Of a stretch of 7,522 nt of DNA, positions 1-6,486 are shown in pieces. Position numbers and translations under genes: made by a program. The stretch is from positions 15,383 through 22,904 of the forward strand of contig PLRZ01000707.1 of assembly GCA_003164075.1 (NCBI GenBank). The letters run 5' to 3'. A model generated the notes under the pieces. The model did no database searches and was not told the DNA's origin. It saw nothing but the letters and a program-made list of their open reading frames with translations. This DNA is from Bryobacterales bacterium (GTDB taxonomy: Bacteria; Acidobacteriota; Terriglobia; Bryobacterales; Bryobacteraceae). Each line of letters opens with the position of its first letter. The first letter of the stretch is position 1.

Positions 1-71
1 CCGCGACCGTTAGGGAGCGTTAGGTGGCGATTGAATAGGCTATTTCCCCACAGGCGCTAAGTCATGATCCG

Positions 72-88
72 GCGCCGCGGCCCGGCGC
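72..88 (-). terminator. weak GC-rich hairpin after the nucleotidase gene
   Basis: A 6-bp stem (72-77 pairing with 83-88, gcgccg/cggcgc) with a 5-nt loop overlaps the stop codon of the minus-strand nucleotidase gene. There is no T-run after it in the direction of transcription, so it is not a classical intrinsic terminator. It may only slow polymerase or protect the 3' end. The rest of 1-71 holds no gene I can support; it contains the heptamer cgttagg twice (8-14 and 18-24). Confidence 0.22.
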
Positions 89-1407
89 TACTCGATCGCC
101 TTTTTCTTGCGGAACCAATCGAGTATCAAGTCGCGCATCACCCCCACGCTGTTGGGGAACCGCAAGCCGGTAGTCCGCAGATTCTCGGCAGTGCCCTGGT
201 TCGCCGCCGTGAAATCGCTCACCGCCAGGGTGTAGTCGCGCTCGGGATCCACGGTGCGGCCGCCCAGCACCACGGCCGGCAGATCCTTGCCCTTGAAAGT
301 GCCCACCACTACCGCATCGTCAAACGGCATGATGTTCCAGATGTGGCGCTCCAGCAGTTGCCCTTTTGGCAGACCGTCGCGTACCCCGTCGGCATTCATG
401 AAGGCGAAATTGGCGCCGGTCTCCTCGCACAGGGCGCGCTCGATCAGCGTTTTGACTTCCGCCTGAGTGAACGCCCGGCGGGAAACGGCCAGCGGGCGGT
501 CGACCAGCGTCTTCACTTGCGCCTCCCACCGGTCCACTGCGGCGGCCACGTCGGCGGCGGGCGCGATGGCGGTGGAGTCTACCGGGATCTTCTTCCAGTT
601 CCAGGCAGCCAGTTTTCCCGTCGCGGTATCCACTTGAAGATCCAGCCGCCCGAGTTCTTCGCCGTAGCATTTCATGCGCACCAGCACGCGGCCGTCGTGC
701 GATTTGGCCTCGGTGAGGCCCTCGTGGATATGGCCGGAGATGCTCACCGCGATCTCCGGCACGGAATCCAGAAACTGCCGCTCCTCGGCCGCGTCGATGT
801 GCGCCAGCAGCACCATCAGGTCGGCCTTGCCATGCAGTTCGGCGACATACTGGCGCACCGTCCGGACCACCGGCAGCGTATGCCAATCTCCCATGGCCTT
901 GGGACTGGTGAGGTTGGGCAGTTCCTCGGTGATACCGCCGATCACCGCTACCCGCAGGCCGTTCACGTGGAGAATCACGTACGGTTTGGGCGTGAAAAGC
1001 CGCCCCGCGCCGTTCACCAGGTTCGCCGTGACAATGGGGTACTTCGCCGTCCGGACGAACTTGCGGGCCTGCAGCCAGCCGTAGTCGAATTCATGATTGC
1101 CGAGCGTACCGGCGTCGAAGCCGAAAAGGTTGGCGATTTCGTAGACCGGCAGCCCGTGGAACAGGGTGGAGACGGGCGTGCCCTGCACCAGGTCGCCGGC
1201 GTTGAGCAGGATGCAATCGCCGCAATTGGCCCGCTCGCGGCGGATGACGGAAGCCAGATACGCGAAGCCGCCGCGGCCGTTGTCGAGAGGCATGAGGCGG
1301 GCATGAAGGTCGTTGGTGTGGAGGATGGTCAACGACCGGATTTCGGCCGTGAGCGATACCGCGAAGAACAGCGCCAGTGCCAGAAAACGCCGGATGCGGG
1401 GAGACAT
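88..1407 (-). CDS. secreted 5'-nucleotidase / UshA-type metallophosphoesterase
   Basis: A 439-aa member of the 5'-nucleotidase/2',3'-cyclic phosphodiesterase family, expected to hydrolyse nucleotides or related phosphate esters in the periplasm or outside the cell. Residues 1-21 form a signal peptide (MSPRIRR, a hydrophobic core, then LTAE). The two-metal metallophosphatase domain (about 25-250) shows all the expected ligand motifs: TNDLH (D33, H35), GD at 71-72, GNHE at 103-106, H203 in LLAHID, and SGHIH with H226 and H228. The C-terminal nucleotidase domain (about 300-430) has NADGVRDGLPKGQ and the PFDD.VVVGTFKG strand region that normally build the substrate pocket. It is shorter than E. 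coli UshA (about 550 aa) but has both domains. The ATG at 1407 is chosen because it precedes the signal peptide directly; the open frame runs further upstream to 1650 but that part is low-complexity and antisense to kdsD. No good Shine-Dalgarno precedes it. Substrate specificity cannot be read from sequence. Confidence 0.93.
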   Translation of the reverse strand: MSPRIRRFLALALFFAVSLTAEIRSLTILHTNDLHARLMPLDNGRGGFAYLASVIRRERANCGDCILLNAGDLVQGTPVSTLFHGLPVYEIANLFGFDAGTLGNHEFDYGWLQARKFVRTAKYPIVTANLVNGAGRLFTPKPYVILHVNGLRVAVIGGITEELPNLTSPKAMGDWHTLPVVRTVRQYVAELHGKADLMVLLAHIDAAEERQFLDSVPEIAVSISGHIHEGLTEAKSHDGRVLVRMKCYGEELGRLDLQVDTATGKLAAWNWKKIPVDSTAIAPAADVAAAVDRWEAQVKTLVDRPLAVSRRAFTQAEVKTLIERALCEETGANFAFMNADGVRDGLPKGQLLERHIWNIMPFDDAVVVGTFKGKDLPAVVLGGRTVDPERDYTLAVSDFTAANQGTAENLRTTGLRFPNSVGVMRDLILDWFRKKKAIE

Positions 1408-1415
1408 AGAGGCCC

Positions 1416-1421
1416 ATTGTA
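1416..1421 (-). promoter_or_regulatory. candidate -10 element (TACAAT) for the nucleotidase gene
   Basis: On the minus strand TACAAT (5 of 6 to TATAAT) ends 8 nt before the nucleotidase ATG, in the 46-bp space between two divergent starts. I see no matching -35 box at 16-18 bp and no TGn extension. If it is used, transcription would begin within a few bases of the ATG, giving a nearly leaderless mRNA, which would agree with the missing Shine-Dalgarno. Confidence 0.3.
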
Positions 1422-1453
1422 GCGCTGCCGCCGTGCGATCATAGAGGTTCCGC

Positions 1454-2455
1454 ATGCAATCCGTGAAGCAGGAGTGGCTCGCCGTAGCGCGCGCGGCCAT
1501 CGAAATTGAAGCCGCCTCCCTGGCGCGCGCGGCCGGGCGCCTGGATGGCGAACTGATCCGCGCAGTGGATCTGCTCCTGGCGCATCCCGGGAAAGTCGTG
1601 GTCACGGGGATCGGGAAATCGGGCCACATCGCGCGCAAGATCGTGGCCACGTTGTGCAGTACGGGGACTCCGGCAGTTTTCCTGCATCCCGCCGAGGCGG
1701 TCCACGGCGACCTGGGAATCTACACGCCGGGCGACCCCACCCTACTGCTCTCGAAGAACGGCAGCTCGCGCGAACTGCTGGCGCTGGTGCCGATTCTGCG
1801 CGAGCTTCGCTCCCCGCTGATCGGCATTCTGGGGAGCAAGAGTTCCCCGCTCGCCGGGCAGATGGACGTGCTCCTGGATGCCTCGGTGGAACGCGAGGCC
1901 GATCCGGACAATATCGCGCCCACGGCCAGCGCCGTGACGGCCATGGCGCTGGGGCACGCGCTGGCCATCGCGCTGATGAGCGCGCGCCAGTTCACGCCGC
2001 GGGAATTCAGCCGCTTTCATCCCGGCGGCCAGCTTGGCCGCAACCTGTTGCTGGCGGTGCGGGCGGCCATGCACAGCGGCGAGGAAGTGGCCATGGTGCC
2101 GCCCGGCGCCTCGCTCAAGGAAGTGATCATCGCCATGACGCGCCGCCCCATGGGCGGAGCCTGCGTGGTGGCCGCCGACGGTACGCTGGCCGGGTTCATC
2201 ACCGACGGCGACCTGCGCCGCGCGCTGACCACGCACGACGATATCCGCGAGTTGCACGCCGAAGACGCCATGACGCGCACCCCGGTGACCATCGGCCCGG
2301 ACGCCACGCTGGGGGAGGCGTTGGAGCGCATGGAACGGCGGCGCTCGCAGATTTCGGCGCTCCCGGTGGTGGATGAGGAGGGCCGCGCGTTGGGCCTGCT
2401 GCGTCTGCACGACGTGTATCTTTCTCCGGAGCTATTTCGGGGACAGGCTACATAA
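1454..2455 (+). CDS. kdsD: D-arabinose 5-phosphate isomerase (KdsD/KpsF family)
   Basis: A 333-aa cytoplasmic enzyme converting D-ribulose 5-phosphate to D-arabinose 5-phosphate, the first step of Kdo synthesis for lipopolysaccharide. The N-terminal SIS domain (about 35-185) carries TGIGKSGH, HPAEAVHGDLG and EFSRFHPGGQLGR. Residues K55, H84, E107, E148 and H189 line up, with a constant offset of 4, with K59, H88, E111, E152 and H193 of E. coli KdsD, so it should be active. Two CBS domains follow (about 206-262 and 270-326; MGGACVV...GFITDGDLRRAL and SALPVVDEEGRALGLLRLHD), giving the usual family length. The ATG has AGAGG 6 nt upstream (1443-1447). Oddities: residues 100-105 read SKNGSS where E. 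coli has SNSGES, and the last seven residues (LFRGQAT) and the stop codon lie inside a 33-bp inverted repeat. No other Kdo gene is nearby. Confidence 0.95.
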   Translation: MQSVKQEWLAVARAAIEIEAASLARAAGRLDGELIRAVDLLLAHPGKVVVTGIGKSGHIARKIVATLCSTGTPAVFLHPAEAVHGDLGIYTPGDPTLLLSKNGSSRELLALVPILRELRSPLIGILGSKSSPLAGQMDVLLDASVEREADPDNIAPTASAVTAMALGHALAIALMSARQFTPREFSRFHPGGQLGRNLLLAVRAAMHSGEEVAMVPPGASLKEVIIAMTRRPMGGACVVAADGTLAGFITDGDLRRALTTHDDIRELHAEDAMTRTPVTIGPDATLGEALERMERRRSQISALPVVDEEGRALGLLRLHDVYLSPELFRGQAT

Positions 2456-2520
2456 CCTCGAAACTCCGCTCCGTTTACCGATTTGCATTTCGAGGTTATG
2501 TAGCCTGTCCCCGAAATAGC
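2431..2520. repeat. perfect 33-bp inverted repeat with 24-nt loop
   Basis: Positions 2431-2463 are the exact reverse complement of 2488-2520 (33 of 33), separated by 24 nt. Pairing stops immediately on both sides. The left arm overlaps the 3' end of kdsD, including its stop codon (2453-2455); the right arm ends 40 nt before the alpha-galactosidase start. As RNA it would form a very long hairpin that could block read-through or protect the kdsD 3' end, but no T-run follows, so a classical intrinsic terminator is unlikely. The right arm contains a GTAG tetranucleotide, as many REP-type repeats do. Perfect arms suggest recent origin. A mobile REPIN/MITE-like repeat is my preferred reading; this is inference. 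Confidence 0.9.
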
Positions 2521-2547
2521 CTCATCCTGTTAGACTGTTCAGTGATC

Positions 2548-2554
2548 AAGGAGG
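2548..2554 (+). promoter_or_regulatory. strong ribosome binding site of the alpha-galactosidase gene
   Basis: AAGGAGG, a near-perfect anti-16S match, lies 6 nt before the ATG at 2561. It decides the start over an out-of-frame ATG at 2556. It is the best Shine-Dalgarno in the window. I could not identify a convincing -35/-10 pair between the inverted repeat and this site. Confidence 0.85.
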
Positions 2555-2560
2555 CATGCT

Positions 2561-4117
2561 ATGCACAGACTCGTATTCTGTGGACTCACTTTCGCCATGT
2601 TCGCGGGAGCCGCCGACCTGGCAGGCACCTGGCAAAACCAACAGCAGGGCCGTGGCGGCCAGACCAACGTCACCACGTGCGTTTTCAAGGTGGACGGAAC
2701 CAGGCTCACCGGGACCTATGCCACACAGTCCCGCGTATTCGACATTGAGAACGGCAAGGTGGACGGCAGCCAGTTTACCTTTCAGACATCCGACGGTTTT
2801 CAGACTCCGCCGCGAGTCACGGAATACAAAGGGGAATTAAACGGCGACGAATTTGCGCTCAACACCGTGCTCCCGGTGGGCGCCGCCGCGGGAAGAGGCG
2901 GAAGAGGCCCCGCGCCGAATCTGACGCGTGCTTTCAAGAAAGTTTCCGCCGACACGGTCTTTCATCCCGGGCCGGAATTGACCCGCACCCACCAGCCGTT
3001 TCCGCCTTTTCAGCCCATCGCTCCGAACGGCTTCGCCAAGACGCCGCCCATGGGCTGGAACAGTTGGAACAAGTTCGCCGGCAGGGTGGACGATAAGTCG
3101 GTGCGCGAAATGGCCGACGCCATCGTCTCCAGCGGCATGCGCGACGCCGGCTACATCTACGTCAATATCGACGACACCTGGGAAGGCACTCGCGATAAGG
3201 ACGGCAACATCACGTCCAACGAGAAGTTCCCGAACATGAAAGCGCTGGCCGACTACGTCCACTCCAAGGGCCTGAAGATCGGCATCTATTCCAGCCCCGG
3301 CCGCAAGACGTGCGCCGGTTTCGAAGCCAGCTACGGCCACGAACAGCAGGATGCCAACACCTGGGCCGCCTGGGGCTTCGACTATCTGAAGTACGATTGG
3401 TGCAGCGCCACCGCGGTCTACCGGCCCGACGAAATGCAATCCGCCTACCAGAAGATGGCCACGGCTCTGCGCGCCACCGGCCGCCCCTTCATTTACAGCC
3501 TCTGCCAGTATGGCGAACTCAATGTGGGCGAATGGGGCGCGGCCGCCGGCGGCAACCTGTGGCGCACCACCGGCGACATCAACGACTCGTGGCGGAGTAT
3601 GGCTTCCATCGGCTTCGATCAACAGGTGGGCCGCGAAAAGTACGCCGGCATCGGCCATTGGAACGACCCCGACATGCTGGAGATCGGAAACGGCGGCATG
3701 ACCACCAACGAGTACCGCACGCACATGAGTCTGTGGAGCATGCTGGCCGCCCCGCTGCTGGCCGGCCACGATGTCCGCACCATGCCCGATTTCACGCGCG
3801 ATATTCTGCTCAACGCCGAAGTGATCGCCATCGATCAGGACCCCGCCGGCATACAGGGCACGCGCGTCCGCAAGGACGGTCCCGACGGCGCGACGCTCGA
3901 AGTCTGGAAGAGGCCGCTGGCCAAAGGTGTCGCAGTTGGCCTGTTTAATCGCGGACCGGAGAACGCGCAGATGACCGTGAAGTGGTCCGAGGTCGGCGTC
4001 AGTGCGGAGAATCCCAAGGTGCGCGACCTGTGGGCCCATCGCGACGTCCCCAACGCGGGCACGGAGTACACCGTCAACGTGCCCTCGCACGGCGTGGTGA
4101 TGTTGCGCGTGGAGTAA
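2561..4117 (+). CDS. secreted GH27 alpha-galactosidase with N-terminal beta-rich domain
   Basis: A 518-aa exported glycoside hydrolase predicted to release alpha-linked galactose from raffinose-type sugars, galactomannans or glycolipids. Residues 1-17 are a signal peptide (cut likely after AGA). Residues 18-129 form a small domain (LAGTW...VFKVDGTRLTGTY...DIENGKVDGSQFTF) resembling lipocalin-like beta-barrels; a Gly/Arg-rich stretch (108-120) interrupts its end. The GH27 (beta/alpha)8 barrel runs about 160-425: TPPMGWNSWN, YVNIDDTW, LKIGIYSSPG, then the nucleophile D279 in LKYDWC and the acid/base D339 in WRTTGDINDSW, plus GHWNDPDML and an AAPLLAGHD segment. A C-terminal beta domain (about 430-518) ends in HGVVMLRVE, as usual for the family. 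Alpha-N-acetylgalactosaminidase is the main alternative, since both occur in GH27. It reads in the same direction as kdsD but is separated from it by the inverted repeat. Confidence 0.93.
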   Translation: MHRLVFCGLTFAMFAGAADLAGTWQNQQQGRGGQTNVTTCVFKVDGTRLTGTYATQSRVFDIENGKVDGSQFTFQTSDGFQTPPRVTEYKGELNGDEFALNTVLPVGAAAGRGGRGPAPNLTRAFKKVSADTVFHPGPELTRTHQPFPPFQPIAPNGFAKTPPMGWNSWNKFAGRVDDKSVREMADAIVSSGMRDAGYIYVNIDDTWEGTRDKDGNITSNEKFPNMKALADYVHSKGLKIGIYSSPGRKTCAGFEASYGHEQQDANTWAAWGFDYLKYDWCSATAVYRPDEMQSAYQKMATALRATGRPFIYSLCQYGELNVGEWGAAAGGNLWRTTGDINDSWRSMASIGFDQQVGREKYAGIGHWNDPDMLEIGNGGMTTNEYRTHMSLWSMLAAPLLAGHDVRTMPDFTRDILLNAEVIAIDQDPAGIQGTRVRKDGPDGATLEVWKRPLAKGVAVGLFNRGPENAQMTVKWSEVGVSAENPKVRDLWAHRDVPNAGTEYTVNVPSHGVVMLRVE

Positions 4118-4125
4118 GGCGGGTG

Positions 4126-4148
4126 GGGCAGGCGGTGCTCGCCTGCCC
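4126..4148. terminator. GC-rich hairpin between convergent genes
   Basis: A perfect 9-bp stem (4126-4134 gggcaggcg pairing with 4140-4148 cgcctgccc) with a 5-nt loop sits in the 51-bp gap between the stops of the alpha-galactosidase and the oxidase. The symmetry would let it act on transcripts from both sides. There is no T-run on either strand, so termination is inferred from position only. It could also be a member of a dispersed intergenic repeat family. Confidence 0.45.
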
Positions 4149-4168
4149 TCCGCGCGAAACTGGCGGAA

Positions 4169-5359
4169 TCACTTCCCCGCCGGCACCATCGACGCGATTT
4201 CCGCGCCGATCGCGAGCGATGCCGTCGCCGCCGGACTGGGCGCATTCAACACGTGCAGCGCATTGCCGCGCTCGATGAAGCGAAAATCCTGCACCAGTTC
4301 GCCTTCAGGCGTGATACCCTGCGCACGGACGCCGGAGCCGCCCGTCGCCAGGTCGTCCGCTCGTATTTCCGGCACCAGCCGCTGGAGAGAACGGCAGAAC
4401 AGCTCGCGGCTGAACGAGCGCCGCAGCTCATACCAGCACATCGAAGGATAGCGCCGCAGGAATCGCCAGAAACCGCCATACGTGAGGACGTCGGCCAGAT
4501 CCGACGCGTTGAAATCGGACTTGCGATAGCCCTCGCGCGCGGTGGCCAGCACGGCGTTCGGACCGGCTTCGATGCCGCCATGAATCATCCGCGTGAAGTG
4601 TACGCCCAGAAACGGAAAGCTCGGGTCGGGCACCGGGTAGATCAGGTGGCGCACCAGGTGCTGGCGGTCGGCGCGGATCTTGTAATACTCGCCGCGGAAC
4701 GGCAGGATGCGCATTTCGCGACGCTCGCCGGCCAGTTCGGCCACGCGGTCGCAATAGAGGCCGGCGCAATTGATCAGATAGTCCGCCGCGAACTCGCCCG
4801 CGGCCGTTTCCGCCACCCATCCGGCGCCCGATGGCCGCAGCCGCGTGACTCGCGCCGACGTCACCACGCTCGCGCCGCGCTCCCGCAGGCGGCTCACCAG
4901 GGCCGCGCACACGCGAGCGTAATCCACGATGCCTTCCTGCGGCACGCGCAATGCCGCCACGCCGCCCACATGCGGCTCGATCTCGCGCATCTCCTCGCGC
5001 CCCAGCCAGCGGAGTCCTTCGAGCCCGTTGGCGGTCCCGCGTTCCTGCAAGCCCCGCAGGCGCTCCACTTCGATATCGTCGGCGGCCACCACCAGCTTGC
5101 CGCAGATCTCGTGCGGCACGCCGTTTTCCTGGCAGAACGCCACCATTTGCCGGATTCCCTCGACGGCCAGCCGCGCTTTCACCGAGCCCGGCTTATAGTA
5201 GAGGCCGCAATGCAGCACGCCGCTGTTGTGGCCGGTCTGGTGTGTGCCGACCTCGGGCTCCTTCTCGAGGACGGCGATCTGCGCGCCGGGCATCCGCTCT
5301 CCCAGCCGGTATGCCGTCGCCAACCCGACGATCCCGCCTCCAATAATGATGATCTTCAC
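4169..5359 (-). CDS. lhgO: L-2-hydroxyglutarate oxidase/dehydrogenase (FAD-dependent)
   Basis: A 396-aa flavoprotein of the DAO (glycine/D-amino-acid oxidase) superfamily, matching the LhgO/LhgD (former YgaF) type that oxidises L-2-hydroxyglutarate to 2-oxoglutarate, passing electrons to oxygen or membrane quinones. The FAD Rossmann motif IIIIGGGIVGLATAYRL is at the very N-terminus, with acidic E32 closing the second strand. The subfamily hallmark HNSGVLHCGLYYKPGS is at 44-59, LINCAGLYCD near 195-204, and the C-terminal flavin-contact stretch LNAPSPAATASLAIG at 371-385. Length is normal for the family (about 400). I prefer the GTG at 5359; an in-frame TTG at 5365 would add two residues, and neither has a clear Shine-Dalgarno. 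It lies 79 nt downstream of the epimerase gene on the same strand, so they may share a transcript. A TATCCT (5372-5367) could be a weak -10 of its own. Confidence 0.92.
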   Translation of the reverse strand: MKIIIIGGGIVGLATAYRLGERMPGAQIAVLEKEPEVGTHQTGHNSGVLHCGLYYKPGSVKARLAVEGIRQMVAFCQENGVPHEICGKLVVAADDIEVERLRGLQERGTANGLEGLRWLGREEMREIEPHVGGVAALRVPQEGIVDYARVCAALVSRLRERGASVVTSARVTRLRPSGAGWVAETAAGEFAADYLINCAGLYCDRVAELAGERREMRILPFRGEYYKIRADRQHLVRHLIYPVPDPSFPFLGVHFTRMIHGGIEAGPNAVLATAREGYRKSDFNASDLADVLTYGGFWRFLRRYPSMCWYELRRSFSRELFCRSLQRLVPEIRADDLATGGSGVRAQGITPEGELVQDFRFIERGNALHVLNAPSPAATASLAIGAEIASMVPAGK

Positions 5360-5438
5360 AGACAACAGGATAATTGGTGGCGCCGGCGATCGCCAGACTT
5401 TCCACCAGTGTCTGTCCGTGCGACCACCGCCGGCTGCC

Positions 5439-6449
5439 TTACACGTTGGCCGTGGTGTCGCTCTTGACGTCGTTCCTGACCAGGGCCAGCAGCTTGTCGT
5501 CGAACTCGAAGCTGGCGGTGCGCGGCTTGTGATTGCGGGTGTACCAGCGGTACGTTTCCTTCAGGCCGGCTTCGAAGGGCGTCGGCTTGAGTTTCAAAAC
5601 ACGCGCGACCTTGCCGATGTTCTCGGTGATGGGCGGCAGGTCCAGATACTCGCCGAAGTAATACGGCTCGTCCATGGCGTTGCCACCGGCCTGCTGGATG
5701 ATGTCGCGTGGAATGCGCGCCAGGGTAACCTCCACGTTGGCGGTGCGCGCCAGTTTCTCGGCGAATTCCACTTGCGTGATGGGTTTGGGGTCGCCGATAT
5801 TGAAGGCCTCGCCCACCGCGCGCGGCTCGTCCATGGAGCGCACCATGGCCTGTACCAAGTCGTTCAGGTACACGAATTGCATCAGGCGGTGGCCGTCGCC
5901 GGGGATGATGATGGGGCGGCCGGCGCGTAAACGGTCCCAGAAGAACTGCTCGCGGTAGAAGGGATTCCCCGGTCCGTAGACGAACGGCGGCCGGAACGTG
6001 ACCAGGGGCAATCCGCTCTGCGCCTGCATGCGGAACAGCAGCCTTTCGGTAGTGGCCTTGTGGCGCGTGTAGGGAATGGCGTGGTAATCGGGGGCCAGCG
6101 GATCGCTCTCCTTATGATTCAAGCCATCGCCGTACGCGGCCACGCTGGAGAGGAAAATATAGCGGCTGATGCGGTCGCCGCAGGCACGGACAGTGGCTTC
6201 CACCTGCTCCGGCGTGGTGCCGCGCTGCCAGTCGTAGACGTTATCGAATACGGCGTCGAAACGGCGCGTGGAAAGAGCTTCGCGCATGGCCGCGGCATCG
6301 TTGCGGTCGGCCTGGATGTTGTCCACCCGGCGCCCGAAATCGTGCTTGGGCTTGCGGTGCAGTACGGCGACTTCGTGGCCGCCCTTCACCAGTTCGTCGA
6401 CCAAAGCCCGGCCGATGAAGAGAGTTCCTCCGATTACCAATACCTTCAT
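5439..6449 (-). CDS. NAD-dependent epimerase/dehydratase (extended SDR)
   Basis: A 336-aa extended short-chain dehydrogenase/reductase with a Rossmann fold, probably acting on a nucleotide sugar or related metabolite; the substrate cannot be named. The cofactor loop GGTLFIGR (7-14) is the GxxxFIG variant. FLSSVAAYG (99-107) supplies the catalytic serine and Y127-TRH-K131 is the active-site YxxxK pair. RPPFVYGPGNP (153-163) and the MQFVYLNDLVQAM strand (190-202) are typical of the epimerase class. The C-terminal tail after about 305 looks poorly conserved. The ATG at 6449 has AGGAG 3 nt upstream (6457-6453), short spacing but good pairing. A possible promoter, TAGACT, 17 nt, TATTGT, lies immediately upstream on the minus strand, overlapping the end of the inositol-phosphate synthase remnant. 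The oxidase gene follows. It also resembles CSP41-like RNA-binding SDRs in the GGTLFIGR start, so that is an alternative relative. Confidence 0.88.
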   Translation of the reverse strand: MKVLVIGGTLFIGRALVDELVKGGHEVAVLHRKPKHDFGRRVDNIQADRNDAAAMREALSTRRFDAVFDNVYDWQRGTTPEQVEATVRACGDRISRYIFLSSVAAYGDGLNHKESDPLAPDYHAIPYTRHKATTERLLFRMQAQSGLPLVTFRPPFVYGPGNPFYREQFFWDRLRAGRPIIIPGDGHRLMQFVYLNDLVQAMVRSMDEPRAVGEAFNIGDPKPITQVEFAEKLARTANVEVTLARIPRDIIQQAGGNAMDEPYYFGEYLDLPPITENIGKVARVLKLKPTPFEAGLKETYRWYTRNHKPRTASFEFDDKLLALVRNDVKSDTTANV

Positions 6450-6486
6450 ATGCTCCTAAGACAATAAGACGTGGCGGCGCGGAAGT

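Noticed and set aside
64..1422. 452-codon open frame on the plus strand opposite the nucleotidase gene
   Set aside because: It is antisense to a protein with all metallophosphatase motifs, and its product is low-complexity, rich in Arg, His and Gly, with no recognisable domain. High GC makes long antisense frames likely.
1408..1650. 81-codon upstream extension of the nucleotidase frame
   Set aside because: It would place non-hydrophobic, low-complexity sequence before a clear signal peptide and would overlap the start of kdsD on the other strand.
1654..2376. 240-codon out-of-frame plus-strand frame inside kdsD
   Set aside because: It overlaps a fully conserved SIS-CBS protein; composition (Gly, Arg, Ala, Pro) is typical of a frame-shifted shadow in GC-rich DNA.
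2431..2520. Classical intrinsic terminator for kdsD
   Set aside because: The stem is far longer than usual, overlaps coding sequence and is not followed by a T-run, so I list it as a repeat.
2837..4090. 417-codon minus-strand frame opposite the alpha-galactosidase
   Set aside because: It is a shadow of the GH27 reading frame; no domain or start signal is visible.
5360..5438. Possible small gene or RNA between epimerase and oxidase
   Set aside because: The 79-bp gap shows only a GC-rich stretch with a gcgatcgc palindrome and a weak TATCCT; no start with ribosome binding site or stable terminator-like hairpin was found.
4253..5467. 404-codon plus-strand frame opposite the oxidase
   Set aside because: It is antisense to a well-matched LhgO protein and has shadow-like composition.
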